DNA of 64,000 bases from positions 4,490,501 to 4,554,500 of the forward strand of contig NZ_CP015405.2 in assembly GCF_001689125.2 (NCBI RefSeq). The letters run 5' to 3'. This document shows positions 27,708-35,820 of the stretch, piece after piece. Numbering within the stretch: position 1 is the first letter of the stretch; each line of letters starts with the position of its first letter. The notes under the pieces were generated by a model. It saw nothing but the letters and a program-made list of their open reading frames with translations. It made no database searches and was not told where the DNA came from. The position numbers and the translations under genes are program-made. Source of the stretch: Blautia pseudococcoides (GTDB taxonomy: Bacteria > Bacillota > Clostridia > Lachnospirales > Lachnospiraceae).

Positions 27708-28067
27708 TTGGTCTGTATAGATTTAGGGGAAGCTCAAAGAGCAGCCGCTCTGTTGGAAAAACAAACAGGGACACTTAGAATGATCAGTGCCGGGCTGGAC
27801 GAGATTTCACAGGAATTAAAAAGAAACAAAGTGCTACTGTACGCAGGCACGGCAATGGGAGAAGGAGCTGGCAGACTGGCAGAGCTGTCCAATATCATGG
27901 GACAGATGGAAAGGGCACTGGAAATGACCACTGCATATAAACAACAGACAGAGGTGCGCATCACAGAACAGTACGAGGGCAGCAGCAGAAGCTATACAGC
28001 CCCGAAGACCGTATTGGTAGACTGTGCGGCGTGGGAAAAGCTGCCGGATGATATATTGATATATTAA
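27708..28067 (+). CDS. WXG100-like helical protein lacking the WXG motif
   Basis: A 119-residue, mostly helical protein between WXG100 genes. The layout (helix, short turn, helix ending near TAYKQQTEV) resembles a WXG100 hairpin, but the turn has YAGTAMGEGAG and no Trp-x-Gly. A 25-residue tail carries SSRSYTAPKTVL. The start is TTG at 27708 behind ACAGGAGTGATGAC; no ATG lies in a suitable place. It may be a dimer partner for one of the WXG proteins (inference). Confidence 0.7.
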   Translation: MVCIDLGEAQRAAALLEKQTGTLRMISAGLDEISQELKRNKVLLYAGTAMGEGAGRLAELSNIMGQMERALEMTTAYKQQTEVRITEQYEGSSRSYTAPKTVLVDCAAWEKLPDDILIY

Positions 28068-28094
28068 CGAGATTCAGGAAGGGGGTGTTTATTG

Positions 28095-28397
28095 ATGGCA
28101 GAATATATAGAGGCTGCGACGGAACCGCTCAGCGCGGATAAAGGAACCATGGAGGCGGAATTGAATGCTGTGTGCGCGGAACTACAGCAGCTTTTTCAGG
28201 AAATGGAGGAGCTGGATTCTATGTGGGATGGACCTGCCAGCCAGGCGTTTGCAGTGCAGTTCCAGACCGATTACCAGATCATGCAGGACATTATAGAGAA
28301 TCTGAAAGGGTTTATTCAGTGTATGCAGTATGCTGCAGATGAATATAACAAGTGTGAAAATACCATTGCTGAACTCATATCGGCAATTCGGATATAA
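28095..28397 (+). CDS. WXG100-family protein 3
   Basis: A 100-residue WXG100 protein with a WDG turn (LDSMWDGPASQAF) and a C-terminal YNKCE that fits YxxxD/E. The ATG at 28095 is preferred over the adjacent in-frame TTG, with an AGGAAGGGGG ribosome site. It is more acidic than its neighbours and has Cys residues in both helices, which is unusual for this family. Confidence 0.88.
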   Translation: MAEYIEAATEPLSADKGTMEAELNAVCAELQQLFQEMEELDSMWDGPASQAFAVQFQTDYQIMQDIIENLKGFIQCMQYAADEYNKCENTIAELISAIRI

Positions 28398-28414
28398 ATA
28401 CGGAGGAATTGGTT

Positions 28415-28735
28415 ATGGCATTGGAGGGAATACTCAGGGTTACCCCTGAACAATTGATCCAAAAGGCGGATTCTGTATCTGCCCATGTGTCATCTGTACA
28501 GAATCATCTGGCAGCTATGCAGGAAGCTGTGGGACGCTCCGGAGGATACTGGAACGGAGACGCGGGTGACATGCATCGGAGAACATATGAAGACAAGCAT
28601 ACTGTGCTGGAAGAGATTCTGAAAAGACTGGGGGAACACAGTACGGATTTAAAGCTTATGGCCCAGAATTATCTCCAGATGGAGCAGGAGGCTGTGGAGA
28701 TGATACAGGAGCTGCCGTCGGATGTGATCAGCTGA
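28415..28735 (+). CDS. WXG100-family protein 4
   Basis: A 106-residue WXG100 protein with a WNG turn (SGGYWNGDAGDMH) and YLQME near the end (YxxxE). Start at 28415: ACGGAGGAA lies 7 bases upstream; the TTG at 28409 is too close to it. It closely resembles protein 2 at both ends, including the LPSDVIS terminus, implying local duplication and divergence. Confidence 0.9.
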   Translation: MALEGILRVTPEQLIQKADSVSAHVSSVQNHLAAMQEAVGRSGGYWNGDAGDMHRRTYEDKHTVLEEILKRLGEHSTDLKLMAQNYLQMEQEAVEMIQELPSDVIS

Positions 28736-28750
28736 TAGGAGGAAATCTGT

Positions 28751-29101
28751 ATGAATGCAATAGAGTTTGATTTCCGACAGGCGAAGCAGCAGGCGGAGAG
28801 CCTGGATGATCTTGCATCCAGACTGGAAAGTATGGCAGCCAATGAATTCAGGGATGTAATGCAGAATCTTTCAGGTCATTGGAAAGGGGAAAATGCAGTC
28901 TCCTATTTTCAGAAGGGAGCCCGGCTGGAGAATGAATTGGTGAGGACTGTGAAGGAGATACATAAGACAGCGGAGAGTATCCGTGTTACGGCAAAAAAGG
29001 TATACGACGCTGAGATGTATGCCAAAAGACTGGCTGAGGAAAGGTCTTTCAGAAGCGGCGGGGGAAGCAGCGGCGGGGGAGGGAGCAGCAGGTCATGGTA
29101 G
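28751..29101 (+). CDS. WXG100-like protein 5 with Gly/Ser tail
   Basis: A 116-residue protein with a WXG-type turn as WKG (LSGHWKGENAVSYF) and long amphipathic helices. It ends in a flexible SGGGSSGGGGSS tail before a final SRSW. The YxxxD/E signal is not obvious. Its stop overlaps the start of the next FHA gene by seven bases. The Gly/Ser tail is unlike the others and may be a linker or interaction tail. Confidence 0.85.
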   Translation: MNAIEFDFRQAKQQAESLDDLASRLESMAANEFRDVMQNLSGHWKGENAVSYFQKGARLENELVRTVKEIHKTAESIRVTAKKVYDAEMYAKRLAEERSFRSGGGSSGGGGSSRSW

Positions 29102-29661
29102 AAGTATTGTATCTGCTGGCTGGTTTACTTGCAGTTTTGCTCATTATTCTGATCTTCCTGCTTATCCGGAGGCGGAGAAAGTCTTATGTAGTTCCAAAAG
29201 TAAAGGTAAAAAAAGGTGTCTTTGTAAATGAGAACGGTATTAATGTGGAAAGCGGACATCTGGGCAGCGGAGATTTTTTTCGTGGTACGGGAAAAGAGAG
29301 ATTTGAGACAGTCTGTATGAGCGAAGAATTAAGAGAGCAGACCTTTGGCCTTCGGAGAAAGCAGATCCGTCTGACAGAAGTTACAGATGGCAGGGTGTAT
29401 CAATCAGTTTTTGCAAATGGTCTGATCATAGGCAGAAAAGAGATGGATCAGGAGGGATATCCCAGTCTCATGATACTGGACACCTCTATATCAGGAAAAC
29501 ACTGCCGTATTTTTATGCATGGAGATACTGTATATGTAGAGGATATAGGGTCAACCAATAAAACCTTTCTAAATGGAAGAGAAATAACTTCTGCCCAGCC
29601 GATACAGAATGGTGATGTACTCAGGCTGGGCAGGAAGGAGTTCCGGGTGAAGATGTGGTGA
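29095..29661 (+). CDS. Membrane-anchored FHA-domain protein closing the cluster
   Basis: A 188-residue protein with an N-terminal transmembrane helix (LYLLAGLLAVLLIILIFLLI) followed by a basic stop RRRRK. A cytoplasmic FHA domain (about 100-186) shows LIIGRKEMD, SISGKHCRIF and IGSTNKTFLNGR. It has the same layout as the 19994 protein and is likely a second phospho-reader at the membrane. It is the last plus-strand gene of the cluster; no clear terminator separates it from the convergent XRE gene 13 bases away. Confidence 0.9.
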   Translation: MVEVLYLLAGLLAVLLIILIFLLIRRRRKSYVVPKVKVKKGVFVNENGINVESGHLGSGDFFRGTGKERFETVCMSEELREQTFGLRRKQIRLTEVTDGRVYQSVFANGLIIGRKEMDQEGYPSLMILDTSISGKHCRIFMHGDTVYVEDIGSTNKTFLNGREITSAQPIQNGDVLRLGRKEFRVKMW

Positions 29662-29674
29662 GAAATTTTGTGTA

Positions 29675-30007
29675 TCAGTCTTTGACTGCCCTGGCGTATT
29701 CATTTAGAATCACCAGCGCGGATACCAGTTTATCATGGGGTAAAGCGCGGAGGATTTCAATAATGGCGTCGGAAGCAAAGTCACTTTTATTCCCAAAGAC
29801 AATATAATCTGCACTGATATTGGCTCCGGTGCAGATTTTGTTTAACGTCTTGATTGTTATACTTTTTTTTCCGCGCTCAATATCAGCCAAGAAACTGTCT
29901 GATATATCACAAATTTCGCTGAACTGTTCCCGCGTCAGGTGAAGAGCTTCACGAATTTCTCGTATCCGAAGTCCTACGGTAAGGTTGTAATCATTTTTAA
30001 GCTCCAT
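29675..30007 (-). CDS. XRE-family transcriptional regulator
   Basis: A 110-residue DNA-binding protein. The HTH_3 domain covers about residues 8-65 (LRIREIREALHLTREQFSEI, SFLADIERGKKSITIKTLNK) and a short helical tail follows. The ATG at 30007 is served by GGAAGGA; the TTG two codons earlier is less likely. It is convergent with the secretion cluster and divergent from the small genes to its right. A nearly perfect ATTCTATAGAAT palindrome sits just upstream, so autoregulation is likely. Related sites at 2260-2293 suggest it also controls the 27-kb cluster (inference). Confidence 0.88.
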   Translation of the reverse strand: MELKNDYNLTVGLRIREIREALHLTREQFSEICDISDSFLADIERGKKSITIKTLNKICTGANISADYIVFGNKSDFASDAIIEILRALPHDKLVSALVILNEYARAVKD

Positions 30008-30092
30008 AGACAAGTCCTTCCTTATACAATAACCATGGCCAACAGATGAACATATATACTAAAATTGTACTAAAAAATTAGAAAATTAACAT

Positions 30093-30104
30093 ATTCTATG
30101 GAAT
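30093..30104. promoter_or_regulatory. Palindromic operator upstream of the XRE gene
   Basis: ATTCTATGGAAT matches the ATTCTATAGAAT palindrome at 11 of 12 positions. It lies about 85 bases upstream of the XRE start, just outside a TACAAT-like -10 on the minus strand (plus 30064-30069), where it could occlude a -35. Autoregulatory role is inferred. Confidence 0.55.
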
Positions 30105-30211
30105 AACTAGACAAATGCTAAAGACAACTCAGTAAATGAATATGGCAAATTAGAGAGTAAAATATACATCCTATAATTGGGCTTTATAAAAGTTTAAGAA
30201 AATATTCTGTC

Positions 30212-30245
30212 ATTCTATAGAATATATATAGATATTTTATAGAAT
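30212..30245. promoter_or_regulatory. Operator pair with 22-bp spacing
   Basis: ATTCTATAGAAT (30212-30223) is a perfect 12-bp palindrome, and ATTTTATAGAAT (30234-30245) differs at one position. The starts are 22 bp apart, the same spacing as the pair at 2260 and 2282. The sites lie 25-58 bases before the ATG at 30270, in the promoter area of the small plus-strand genes. Cooperative binding of XRE dimers on one DNA face is the simplest reading. Confidence 0.6.
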
Positions 30246-30269
30246 ACATATGACATAAGGGGGGCTTTC

Positions 30270-30655
30270 ATGAAAAAAGGCAGTGGTATCACAAAGAAAA
30301 ATTTGTTCTGGCGTGTCATGAAAATACCTGCAGTTGTTATTGCCTGTATTTTAGGGCCAATGCTGCTTCTGTACCTGATACTTGGCATTACGGGCAGGAA
30401 CAGCATCGGTGTAACAGCAGAGCTGGCAGCAGCGGACTTCGCTGTCTGACGCGCCAGGAGAGATATCTGAACAAATGTTTTGAGGAAGAAATGAAGGAGA
30501 AGTGCCTAGATCAGGAAGGAAAATATATGGCTTTTGACTGGTACGTCAGACAGAATAAAAGCTGCCTTTATATTTTTCACAGAGATGCTGTACAGAGGAT
30601 GGATGAGATTTATAGGAAAGATGCAACGCGTTATGGTATGCGTGTTGTCCTGTGA
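30270..30655 (+). pseudogene. Small membrane protein gene broken by a frameshift
   Basis: A 59-residue frame (30270-30449) starts behind AAGGGGGG and encodes a membrane helix (PAVVIACILGPMLLLYLILG), then stops at TGA 30447-30449. The next frame, readable without a break from CTG 30446 to TGA 30655, encodes LTRQERYLNKCFEEEM... and looks coding. One added base near 30446 would join them into a protein of about 128 residues. Alternatives: two separate genes, the second starting at ATG 30491, or programmed frameshifting, though no slippery heptamer is evident. Product unknown; the operator pair lies just upstream. Confidence 0.5.
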
Positions 30656-30665
30656 CGGGTATAAC

Positions 30666-31129
30666 ATGGCGGATTTTAAAGTAAATACAAATGGATTGGA
30701 ACAATGTGCATCAAGAAAACAGTTGACGGAATAATAGGAGGGATCAGCAGTTTTACTTTTGGAAATGTAGGGAAATACATTAAAATCCCGGGTATAACAT
30801 CAGGAAGAGGGAGTTTTTCGTCAGTGTGGAAACAGATAGTGACTAAGGCAAAGAAGAAATTGATCAAGAATGTAACAGCCAAAACTCTGATGAAAGGTCT
30901 TGTGGCTTACGGAGGAATGAAGTTTATTGATCAGCTTATTGATTCAGGTAGAAAAACACTTCAAGATACTATGAAAGAATGGGGGAGGGGAGGGATACAG
31001 GCGGTACTGGAACGTCTGTTTCCCAAATCGACAGGCACCAGCAGCAGCAGTGCACTCATCGGGGCAGTTCTGGCGGCGTTGTCCAACAATCCCGGAATCA
31101 ATATCTCCTGTGCTGCAGGTGGAACATAA
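30666..31129 (+). pseudogene. Remnant of a WXG/LXG-like secreted protein
   Basis: A 22-residue frame at 30666-30734 (MADFKVNTNGLEQCASRKQL) looks like the start of type VII substrates, which often begin with a 'KVNT..LE.CA' helix. It then stops. A different frame, open from 30704 to 31129 (141 aa), begins without a ribosome site. It encodes basic and hydrophobic helices (AKKKLIKNVTAKTLMKGLVA) and a Ser/Gly-rich end. A deletion or indel would explain the loss of the middle. I infer a decayed effector near its secretion system; the C-terminal family is not recognised. Confidence 0.45.
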
Positions 31130-31146
31130 ATTGTACAGATATATGT

Positions 31147-31175
31147 TTGAATATCCCGGCATAATCATATATAAT
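31147..31175 (+). promoter_or_regulatory. Promoter of the dipeptidase gene
   Basis: TTGAAT (31147-31152) and TATAAT (31170-31175) are 17 bases apart, and the ATG at 31224 is 49 bases downstream. This is a good sigma-A promoter. Confidence 0.75.
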
Positions 31176-31223
31176 AAAATTAAAAAGATATTCTGAACAA
31201 AACATCAGAAATGGAGTTTTATT

Positions 31224-32219
31224 ATGCAGATCATAGACATGCATTGTGACACCATCAGCAAGATCCGCCGGGTGGAAAAAGAGGGCAGTCCCGCCAGCCT
31301 CCGCCAAAATGCCCTCAGTGTGGATTTGGAAAAAATGAAAAAAGGGGGTTATACCCTGCAGACCTTTGCTATTTACGTCAACTGGGAGGAAGAGCCGGAC
31401 GCGGAGGCAGCCGCCAGAGAAATCCTGAAAATCTTTCGGCGGGAAATGCAGCAAAGCGCAGACCTGATTTCCCAGATCAGAACCTACAGGGAGCTGGAAG
31501 CAAACGAAAGAGCAGGAAAGATGTCAGCCCTTCTCTCCCTGGAGGAGGGCGCCATATTCCAGGACTCTGTGGATTCCCTCAGATGGTTCCAGGAACAGGG
31601 AGTCAGAATGGCAACCCTGACCTGGAACTATGAAAACGATCTTGGGTATCCCAACTGCATGGGCAATCCCTTAACCCAGGAAATCTGGAGCTGGGGTGAT
31701 GACCGCGGATTAAAAGAAAAAGGCATCCGGTTTCTGGAAGAACTGGAGCACCTTCACATACTGGTGGATGTCTCTCACCTGTCGGACGGCGGATTCTGGG
31801 ATGTGGCAAAACACTCCACCCGTCCTTTTCTTGCCAGTCACTCCAATGCAAGAGGCCTGGCAAAAGCTTCTGCCAGAAACCTCACAGACGATATGATCCG
31901 CACCCTGGCCGGCCGGGGCGGCGTCATGGGCCTGAACTATGCCGTCTCTTTCATGCGGCCTGCCTGGAAGCCGGGTGAGAACGGCACCACAGTAGAAGAG
32001 ATCATACAGATGGCAGATTACATCACAAACGTGGGCGGAACCGAATGCCTGGGCCTTGGCAGCGATTACGACGGTATCCTGGAACTACCCGAAATCTCTG
32101 ACTGCAGCCGGATACAGTTTTTGGCAGAGCAAATGGAAAAACACGGTTTTACATACAGCCAGACAGAAAAAATTCTGGGAGGCAATGTAAGAAGGTTCCT
32201 AAAAGAGAACCTTTTCTAG
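31224..32219 (+). CDS. Membrane dipeptidase-like peptidase (M19)
   Basis: A 331-residue zinc amidohydrolase of peptidase family M19, expected to cleave dipeptides, including D-amino-acid forms, in the cytoplasm. Metal ligands are visible: MHCDT (H7, D9), LSLEEGAIF (E107/E108), DVSHLSD, ASHSNARGLAK and LGSDYDG. There is no signal peptide. Length is standard for bacterial M19 enzymes. It has its own promoter and stands alone between the XRE locus and the convergent thiamine operon. Confidence 0.92.
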   Translation: MQIIDMHCDTISKIRRVEKEGSPASLRQNALSVDLEKMKKGGYTLQTFAIYVNWEEEPDAEAAAREILKIFRREMQQSADLISQIRTYRELEANERAGKMSALLSLEEGAIFQDSVDSLRWFQEQGVRMATLTWNYENDLGYPNCMGNPLTQEIWSWGDDRGLKEKGIRFLEELEHLHILVDVSHLSDGGFWDVAKHSTRPFLASHSNARGLAKASARNLTDDMIRTLAGRGGVMGLNYAVSFMRPAWKPGENGTTVEEIIQMADYITNVGGTECLGLGSDYDGILELPEISDCSRIQFLAEQMEKHGFTYSQTEKILGGNVRRFLKENLF

Positions 32220-32285
32220 GGTGACAGTTCACGGAAGGTGCCTTAAACCACTTGAACTGTAAAAAGGGATCATGCCTGATTTCAT

Positions 32286-32891
32286 CTAAATTCCCCAGAC
32301 CGAATCACGCATGATTCCGGACATCACACAAAAACCAGCCGCCCCTGCTCCCAGCACGCTATCCACATTACCAGGTGTGATTCCGCCAATTGCATACACA
32401 GGAATCCGAACCGATTCACAAACACTTCTCAAAAAAGGCAATCCTCTTGCAGGAATCCCCTTCTTACAGTCCGTCAAAAACACATGGCCCGCCGTCACAT
32501 AATCTGCTCCCATCCTTTCCGCCATAACAGCCTCCGCCACCGAATGAACCGACACGCCGGCCATCGCAAAGTCTCCCGGCAGATCTCCCTTCTCACTACC
32601 CAACCGGAATTGGTCAAATGACATATGGATCCTCGAACACCCAAGCCTTAGCGCAGCCTCCGGCCAGGAGTGCAAAATACAGGCAGTCCCATACCTCCGG
32701 CAGATTTCCAAAACCCTCTCAGCCAGTTCAAAATATTCTTCCCCATCCAGATCCTTCTCCCTCAGCACAATCCCCCCCGGCCCCTTCGCCGCAATCCTCT
32801 CAACCCTCCCAAGAAAATCCCCGTCACAAATCCCCCGATTCGTCACCCCCAGCATCTTCTCAAACGAAATCCCATTCAGACATTCATCCAT
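32286..32891 (-). CDS. thiE: Thiamine phosphate synthase (ThiE/TenI family)
   Basis: A 201-residue TIM-barrel enzyme that joins hydroxymethylpyrimidine diphosphate and thiazole phosphate. Typical ThiE features are VLREKDL, MAGVSVHSVAEA, MGADYVTAGHVFLTDCKKG, PVYAIGGITPGN and the GAAGFCVMSGIM phosphate loop. The sequence is more divergent than housekeeping ThiE, so the TenI-type relative cannot be excluded. The frame runs back to a TTG at 32936, but the ATG at 32891 with GGAGGGG is better. It is the last gene of the thiamine operon, 45 bases after thiH. Confidence 0.83.
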   Translation of the reverse strand: MDECLNGISFEKMLGVTNRGICDGDFLGRVERIAAKGPGGIVLREKDLDGEEYFELAERVLEICRRYGTACILHSWPEAALRLGCSRIHMSFDQFRLGSEKGDLPGDFAMAGVSVHSVAEAVMAERMGADYVTAGHVFLTDCKKGIPARGLPFLRSVCESVRIPVYAIGGITPGNVDSVLGAGAAGFCVMSGIMRDSVWGI

Positions 32892-32936
32892 AAACCCATC
32901 CCCTCCACTGCTTCCGTCCCCCTTTTTTATCCCCAA

Positions 32937-34097
32937 CTAAACAAACACATAATCATTCAAAACCGGCTGCATCCCCCTCTCCAATACATCCCGATAGACC
33001 TCCTCAACCCCCCTGTCATCCGAAATCTCAAACTGCTCATCCCCCTTATCCTCCAACTCATCCACATGACTCCCAACCCCTGTACTAACTCCCGCAGAAA
33101 TCTTAGTCGCCGCGATAGTGATCACATGATCCCGGAACTCAGCTCTTTCCCTGGTAGAAATCGTGATCCCCGCGAACGGCATAAAAAGCCTGTAAGCCAT
33201 GATCACCTGAAGAAGCTGCGGTTCATGTACATCTTTCGGATTGATTTTATCATTATTAATAATAGGCCTGAGCCGCGGACAGGAAAACGAGATCTCAGCC
33301 TGCGGATACTTCCTCTGCAGATACCACGCATGCATCCCGGTAGCAAACGCATCCTTTCTGAAATCATCCAGTCCCAGGAGCGCCCCAAAAGCAACCCCTC
33401 TCATCCCGCCCAGCAGCGCCCGTTCCTGTGCATGAAAGCGATAAGGAAAAACTCTCTTATGTCCGGCCAGATGCAGTGTTTCATATGTATCAGAATTGTA
33501 GGTTTCCTGGAACACAGTCACATGATCCGCCCCGCATTCATGGAGATAAGCGTACTCCTCACTGTTCATAGGATAAACCTCCAGCCCGACCATCTTAAAA
33601 AATTTCCTTGCTATCCTACAAGCCTCCCCCAAATACTCCACATCGCTTTTTCCGCGGCTTTCTCCGACCAGTATAAGAATCTCTTCCAGCCCTGTTTTGG
33701 CAATGGCCGCCATTTCCATCTCTATTTCTTCAGCGTTCAGCCTTGCCCTGCGGATTTGGTTATGGCAGTTAAACCCGCAGTAGATACAGTGATTTTCACA
33801 GTAATTAGAGATATAAAGCGGTGTAAACAAATTTACACAGTTACCGAAATGTTTCCTGGTTTCAGCCTGGGCAGCCTGTGCCATCTCCTCCAGCAAAGGT
33901 TCAGCGGCAGGGGACAAAAGCGCAGCGAAATCTTTAGGTGTACGGATATCATGGGACAGGGCAGTAAGCACATGGGATTTTGAAAAAGCATTGTAGTCAT
34001 AACGGTCCATGTCCCGGATCACCTTGTCCATTACATCAGAACCCAGAGCTTCCATACCCCCCATATATTCCATATGATTCGTTCTTCCTGCAGTCAT
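32937..34097 (-). CDS. thiH: 2-iminoacetate synthase ThiH (radical SAM)
   Basis: A 386-residue radical SAM enzyme that splits tyrosine into p-cresol and dehydroglycine for thiazole formation. The cluster motif is CENHCIYCGF (CxxxCxxC), followed by the ThiH signature EEILILVGE and a C-terminal biotin/thiamin-synthase-associated domain (FSCPRLRP, ISTRERAEFRD). The start at 34097 is behind GGAGGGGAGC. It lies 13 bases after thiG. As ThiH makes the glycine imine without O2, this fits an anaerobe. Confidence 0.95.
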   Translation of the reverse strand: MTAGRTNHMEYMGGMEALGSDVMDKVIRDMDRYDYNAFSKSHVLTALSHDIRTPKDFAALLSPAAEPLLEEMAQAAQAETRKHFGNCVNLFTPLYISNYCENHCIYCGFNCHNQIRRARLNAEEIEMEMAAIAKTGLEEILILVGESRGKSDVEYLGEACRIARKFFKMVGLEVYPMNSEEYAYLHECGADHVTVFQETYNSDTYETLHLAGHKRVFPYRFHAQERALLGGMRGVAFGALLGLDDFRKDAFATGMHAWYLQRKYPQAEISFSCPRLRPIINNDKINPKDVHEPQLLQVIMAYRLFMPFAGITISTRERAEFRDHVITIAATKISAGVSTGVGSHVDELEDKGDEQFEISDDRGVEEVYRDVLERGMQPVLNDYVFV

Positions 34098-34110
34098 TTT
34101 GCTCCCCTCC

Positions 34111-34878
34111 CTATTGTTCCAGAAATCCGGTAAGCGGGGAGGAGGCACTGGCCCTGCCGTTTACCATGCGCCCAAGGCCCGAGAGATACGCGGTGCGCCC
34201 TGCTTCAACCGCCTTTTTAAAAGCTTCCGCCATAGCCGGAATGTGGCCCGCAGTGGCGATGGCCGTATTTGCCATAACTGCGGCGGCACCCATTTCCATG
34301 GCTTCACATGCCTGGGAAGGGCGGCCAATCCCTGCGTCCACGATAATGGGAAGGTCAATCTCCTCAATCAGTATTCGGATAAATTCTTTTGTGCACAATC
34401 CCTTGTTGGTGCCGATCGGTGCACCCAGGGGCATAATACAGGCAGCTCCCGCATTTGCCATGTCTCTGGCAGCATTTAGATCGGGATACATATAAGGCAT
34501 GACAATAAATCCCTCTTTTGCCAGCAGTTCTGTGGCGCGGATGGTCTCCTGGTTGTCGGGAAGCAGATATTTAGAGTCGCGGATGACTTCAACTTTAACA
34601 AAATCACCGCAGCCCAGTTCTCTGGCCAGACGGGCGATCCTCACTGCTTCCCCGGCGGTCCTTGCCCCGGAGGTATTGGGGAGGAGGGTTACACCTTCCG
34701 GTATATGTTTCAGGATACTGTCAGTACCGCTGTTGGCTCTGCGCACGGCCAGAGTGATGATCTCGGCCCCCGCGTTTTCAATAGCTGCGTGGATCAGTTC
34801 CGGGTTGTATTTACCGGAGCCAAGGATAAAACGGGAGTGGAATTGGTGTCCGCCCAATATAAATTTGTCATCTTTCAT
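34111..34878 (-). CDS. thiG: Thiazole synthase ThiG
   Basis: A 255-residue TIM-barrel enzyme that builds thiazole phosphate from deoxyxylulose phosphate, dehydroglycine and ThiS thiocarboxylate. Motifs visible: [18 protein letters not shown] (the usual Schiff-base region), [28 protein letters not shown] and [11 protein letters not shown]. The ATG at 34878 ([10 protein letters not shown]) is behind AAGAGG; the frame is open to 34917, but the extra residues match nothing. It lies between thiF and thiH. Confidence 0.95.
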   Translation of the reverse strand: MKDDKFILGGHQFHSRFILGSGKYNPELIHAAIENAGAEIITLAVRRANSGTDSILKHIPEGVTLLPNTSGARTAGEAVRIARLARELGCGDFVKVEVIRDSKYLLPDNQETIRATELLAKEGFIVMPYMYPDLNAARDMANAGAACIMPLGAPIGTNKGLCTKEFIRILIEEIDLPIIVDAGIGRPSQACEAMEMGAAAVMANTAIATAGHIPAMAEAFKKAVEAGRTAYLSGLGRMVNGRASASSPLTGFLEQ

Positions 34879-34897
34879 AATGTCACTTGCCTCTTTT

Positions 34898-35548
34898 CTA
34901 TACGTCTTTTTCTCCAAGAATAAGTCTCAGTATCATATTAGCCTGATGCGCCGCGCAGAGTGTGACTCTGGGCGCCATGAGGCCTATGCCGGAGGCGATA
35001 TCGCTGGTGCCGTCCCCGCAAAGATACAGGTTCTTCATTCTTTGCTGTGTTTGTATGGTGTTGCTGCTTCCATGACCGGCCATGCCGGAGCCGGATACGA
35101 TAACTGCATCCGGACGGTGTTCCAGCAGATGATTGACCAGCATGGCTTTATTTTTGGCCCTGTCAAATGCTTCGCAGATGATCTTGTCATCTGCAAGTAT
35201 GGCGCCTGCATTGTCAGGCGTCAGTTTAACCGTATCTGTACGGACAAAAATATAAGGATTGATCTCTGAGATCTCTTCCCTCAACGCGTCTGTTTTATAT
35301 TTCCCCAGGTGCTTCATTTTGTAGACCTGGCGGTTTAGATTACTTGGTTCTACCCTGTCAAAATCAATCAGATGAAGACTTCCGATCCCGGCCCGTGCAA
35401 GCATGACAGCCACATTGGAACCCAGTCCCCCAAGGCCGGCAACGGCAGCCCCGGCATGTTTAAGCTTTCTATGTACGGGAAGGGTGTGGCGCGCTGTAAG
35501 AACTGCCTCGATTTCAGCTTTTGTAAGGATTGTGTGTCTGTCTTCCAA
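34898..35548 (-). CDS. thiF: ThiF-family sulfur-carrier adenylyltransferase
   Basis: A 216-residue E1-like enzyme that adenylates the C-terminal glycine of ThiS. The nucleotide loop GLGGLGSN is followed by [15 protein letters not shown] with the conserved Asp, Arg and Gln. It is shorter than MoeB-type proteins and lacks a rhodanese domain and the Cys-x-x-Cys zinc pairs, as in compact clostridial ThiF. The start is TTG at 35548, whose ribosome site GGAGG lies in the last codons of thiS. Translation is probably coupled. Confidence 0.9.
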   Translation of the reverse strand: MEDRHTILTKAEIEAVLTARHTLPVHRKLKHAGAAVAGLGGLGSNVAVMLARAGIGSLHLIDFDRVEPSNLNRQVYKMKHLGKYKTDALREEISEINPYIFVRTDTVKLTPDNAGAILADDKIICEAFDRAKNKAMLVNHLLEHRPDAVIVSGSGMAGHGSSNTIQTQQRMKNLYLCGDGTSDIASGIGLMAPRVTLCAAHQANMILRLILGEKDV

Positions 35549-35549
35549 A

Positions 35550-35747
35550 TCAGCCGCCTCCTACAAAGCTGACAACCTCATAAATATCTCCATCACGGAC
35601 ATTGGTGTCAGCGTAACGGTTTTTGGGAAGGATATCACCATTTCGCTCTACGGCGATGCGCTGCAAGTCATAACCTTGTTCCAAAAGAAGTGTCCCTACG
35701 GTGCATGGGTCAGAAAGCCGAACTGCATTTCCATTGATCTTTATCAT
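35550..35747 (-). CDS. thiS: Sulfur carrier protein ThiS
   Basis: A 65-residue ubiquitin-fold carrier ending in the essential Gly-Gly (FVGGG), which accepts sulfur as a thiocarboxylate for thiazole synthesis. The start MIKINGNAV at 35747 is chosen because AGGAGG lies just upstream; the open frame to 35831 would run into thiC. Length is normal. Confidence 0.93.
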   Translation of the reverse strand: MIKINGNAVRLSDPCTVGTLLLEQGYDLQRIAVERNGDILPKNRYADTNVRDGDIYEVVSFVGGG

Positions 35748-35820
35748 GTCATATACCTCCTGCGTAAAGAACTCAAAAGCCAGTGCATGTGGAGTAAGTG
35801 CGCGGCTGCTGCCACACCTG

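Noticed and set aside
32223..32260. Terminator between the dipeptidase and thiE
   Set aside because: ACAGTTCA/TGAACTGT can pair, but the 21-base loop is large and no T-run follows on either strand.
32670..33983. Long plus-strand frame opposite thiE/thiH
   Set aside because: thiE and thiH are clear on the minus strand; the frame is Pro/His-rich antisense noise.
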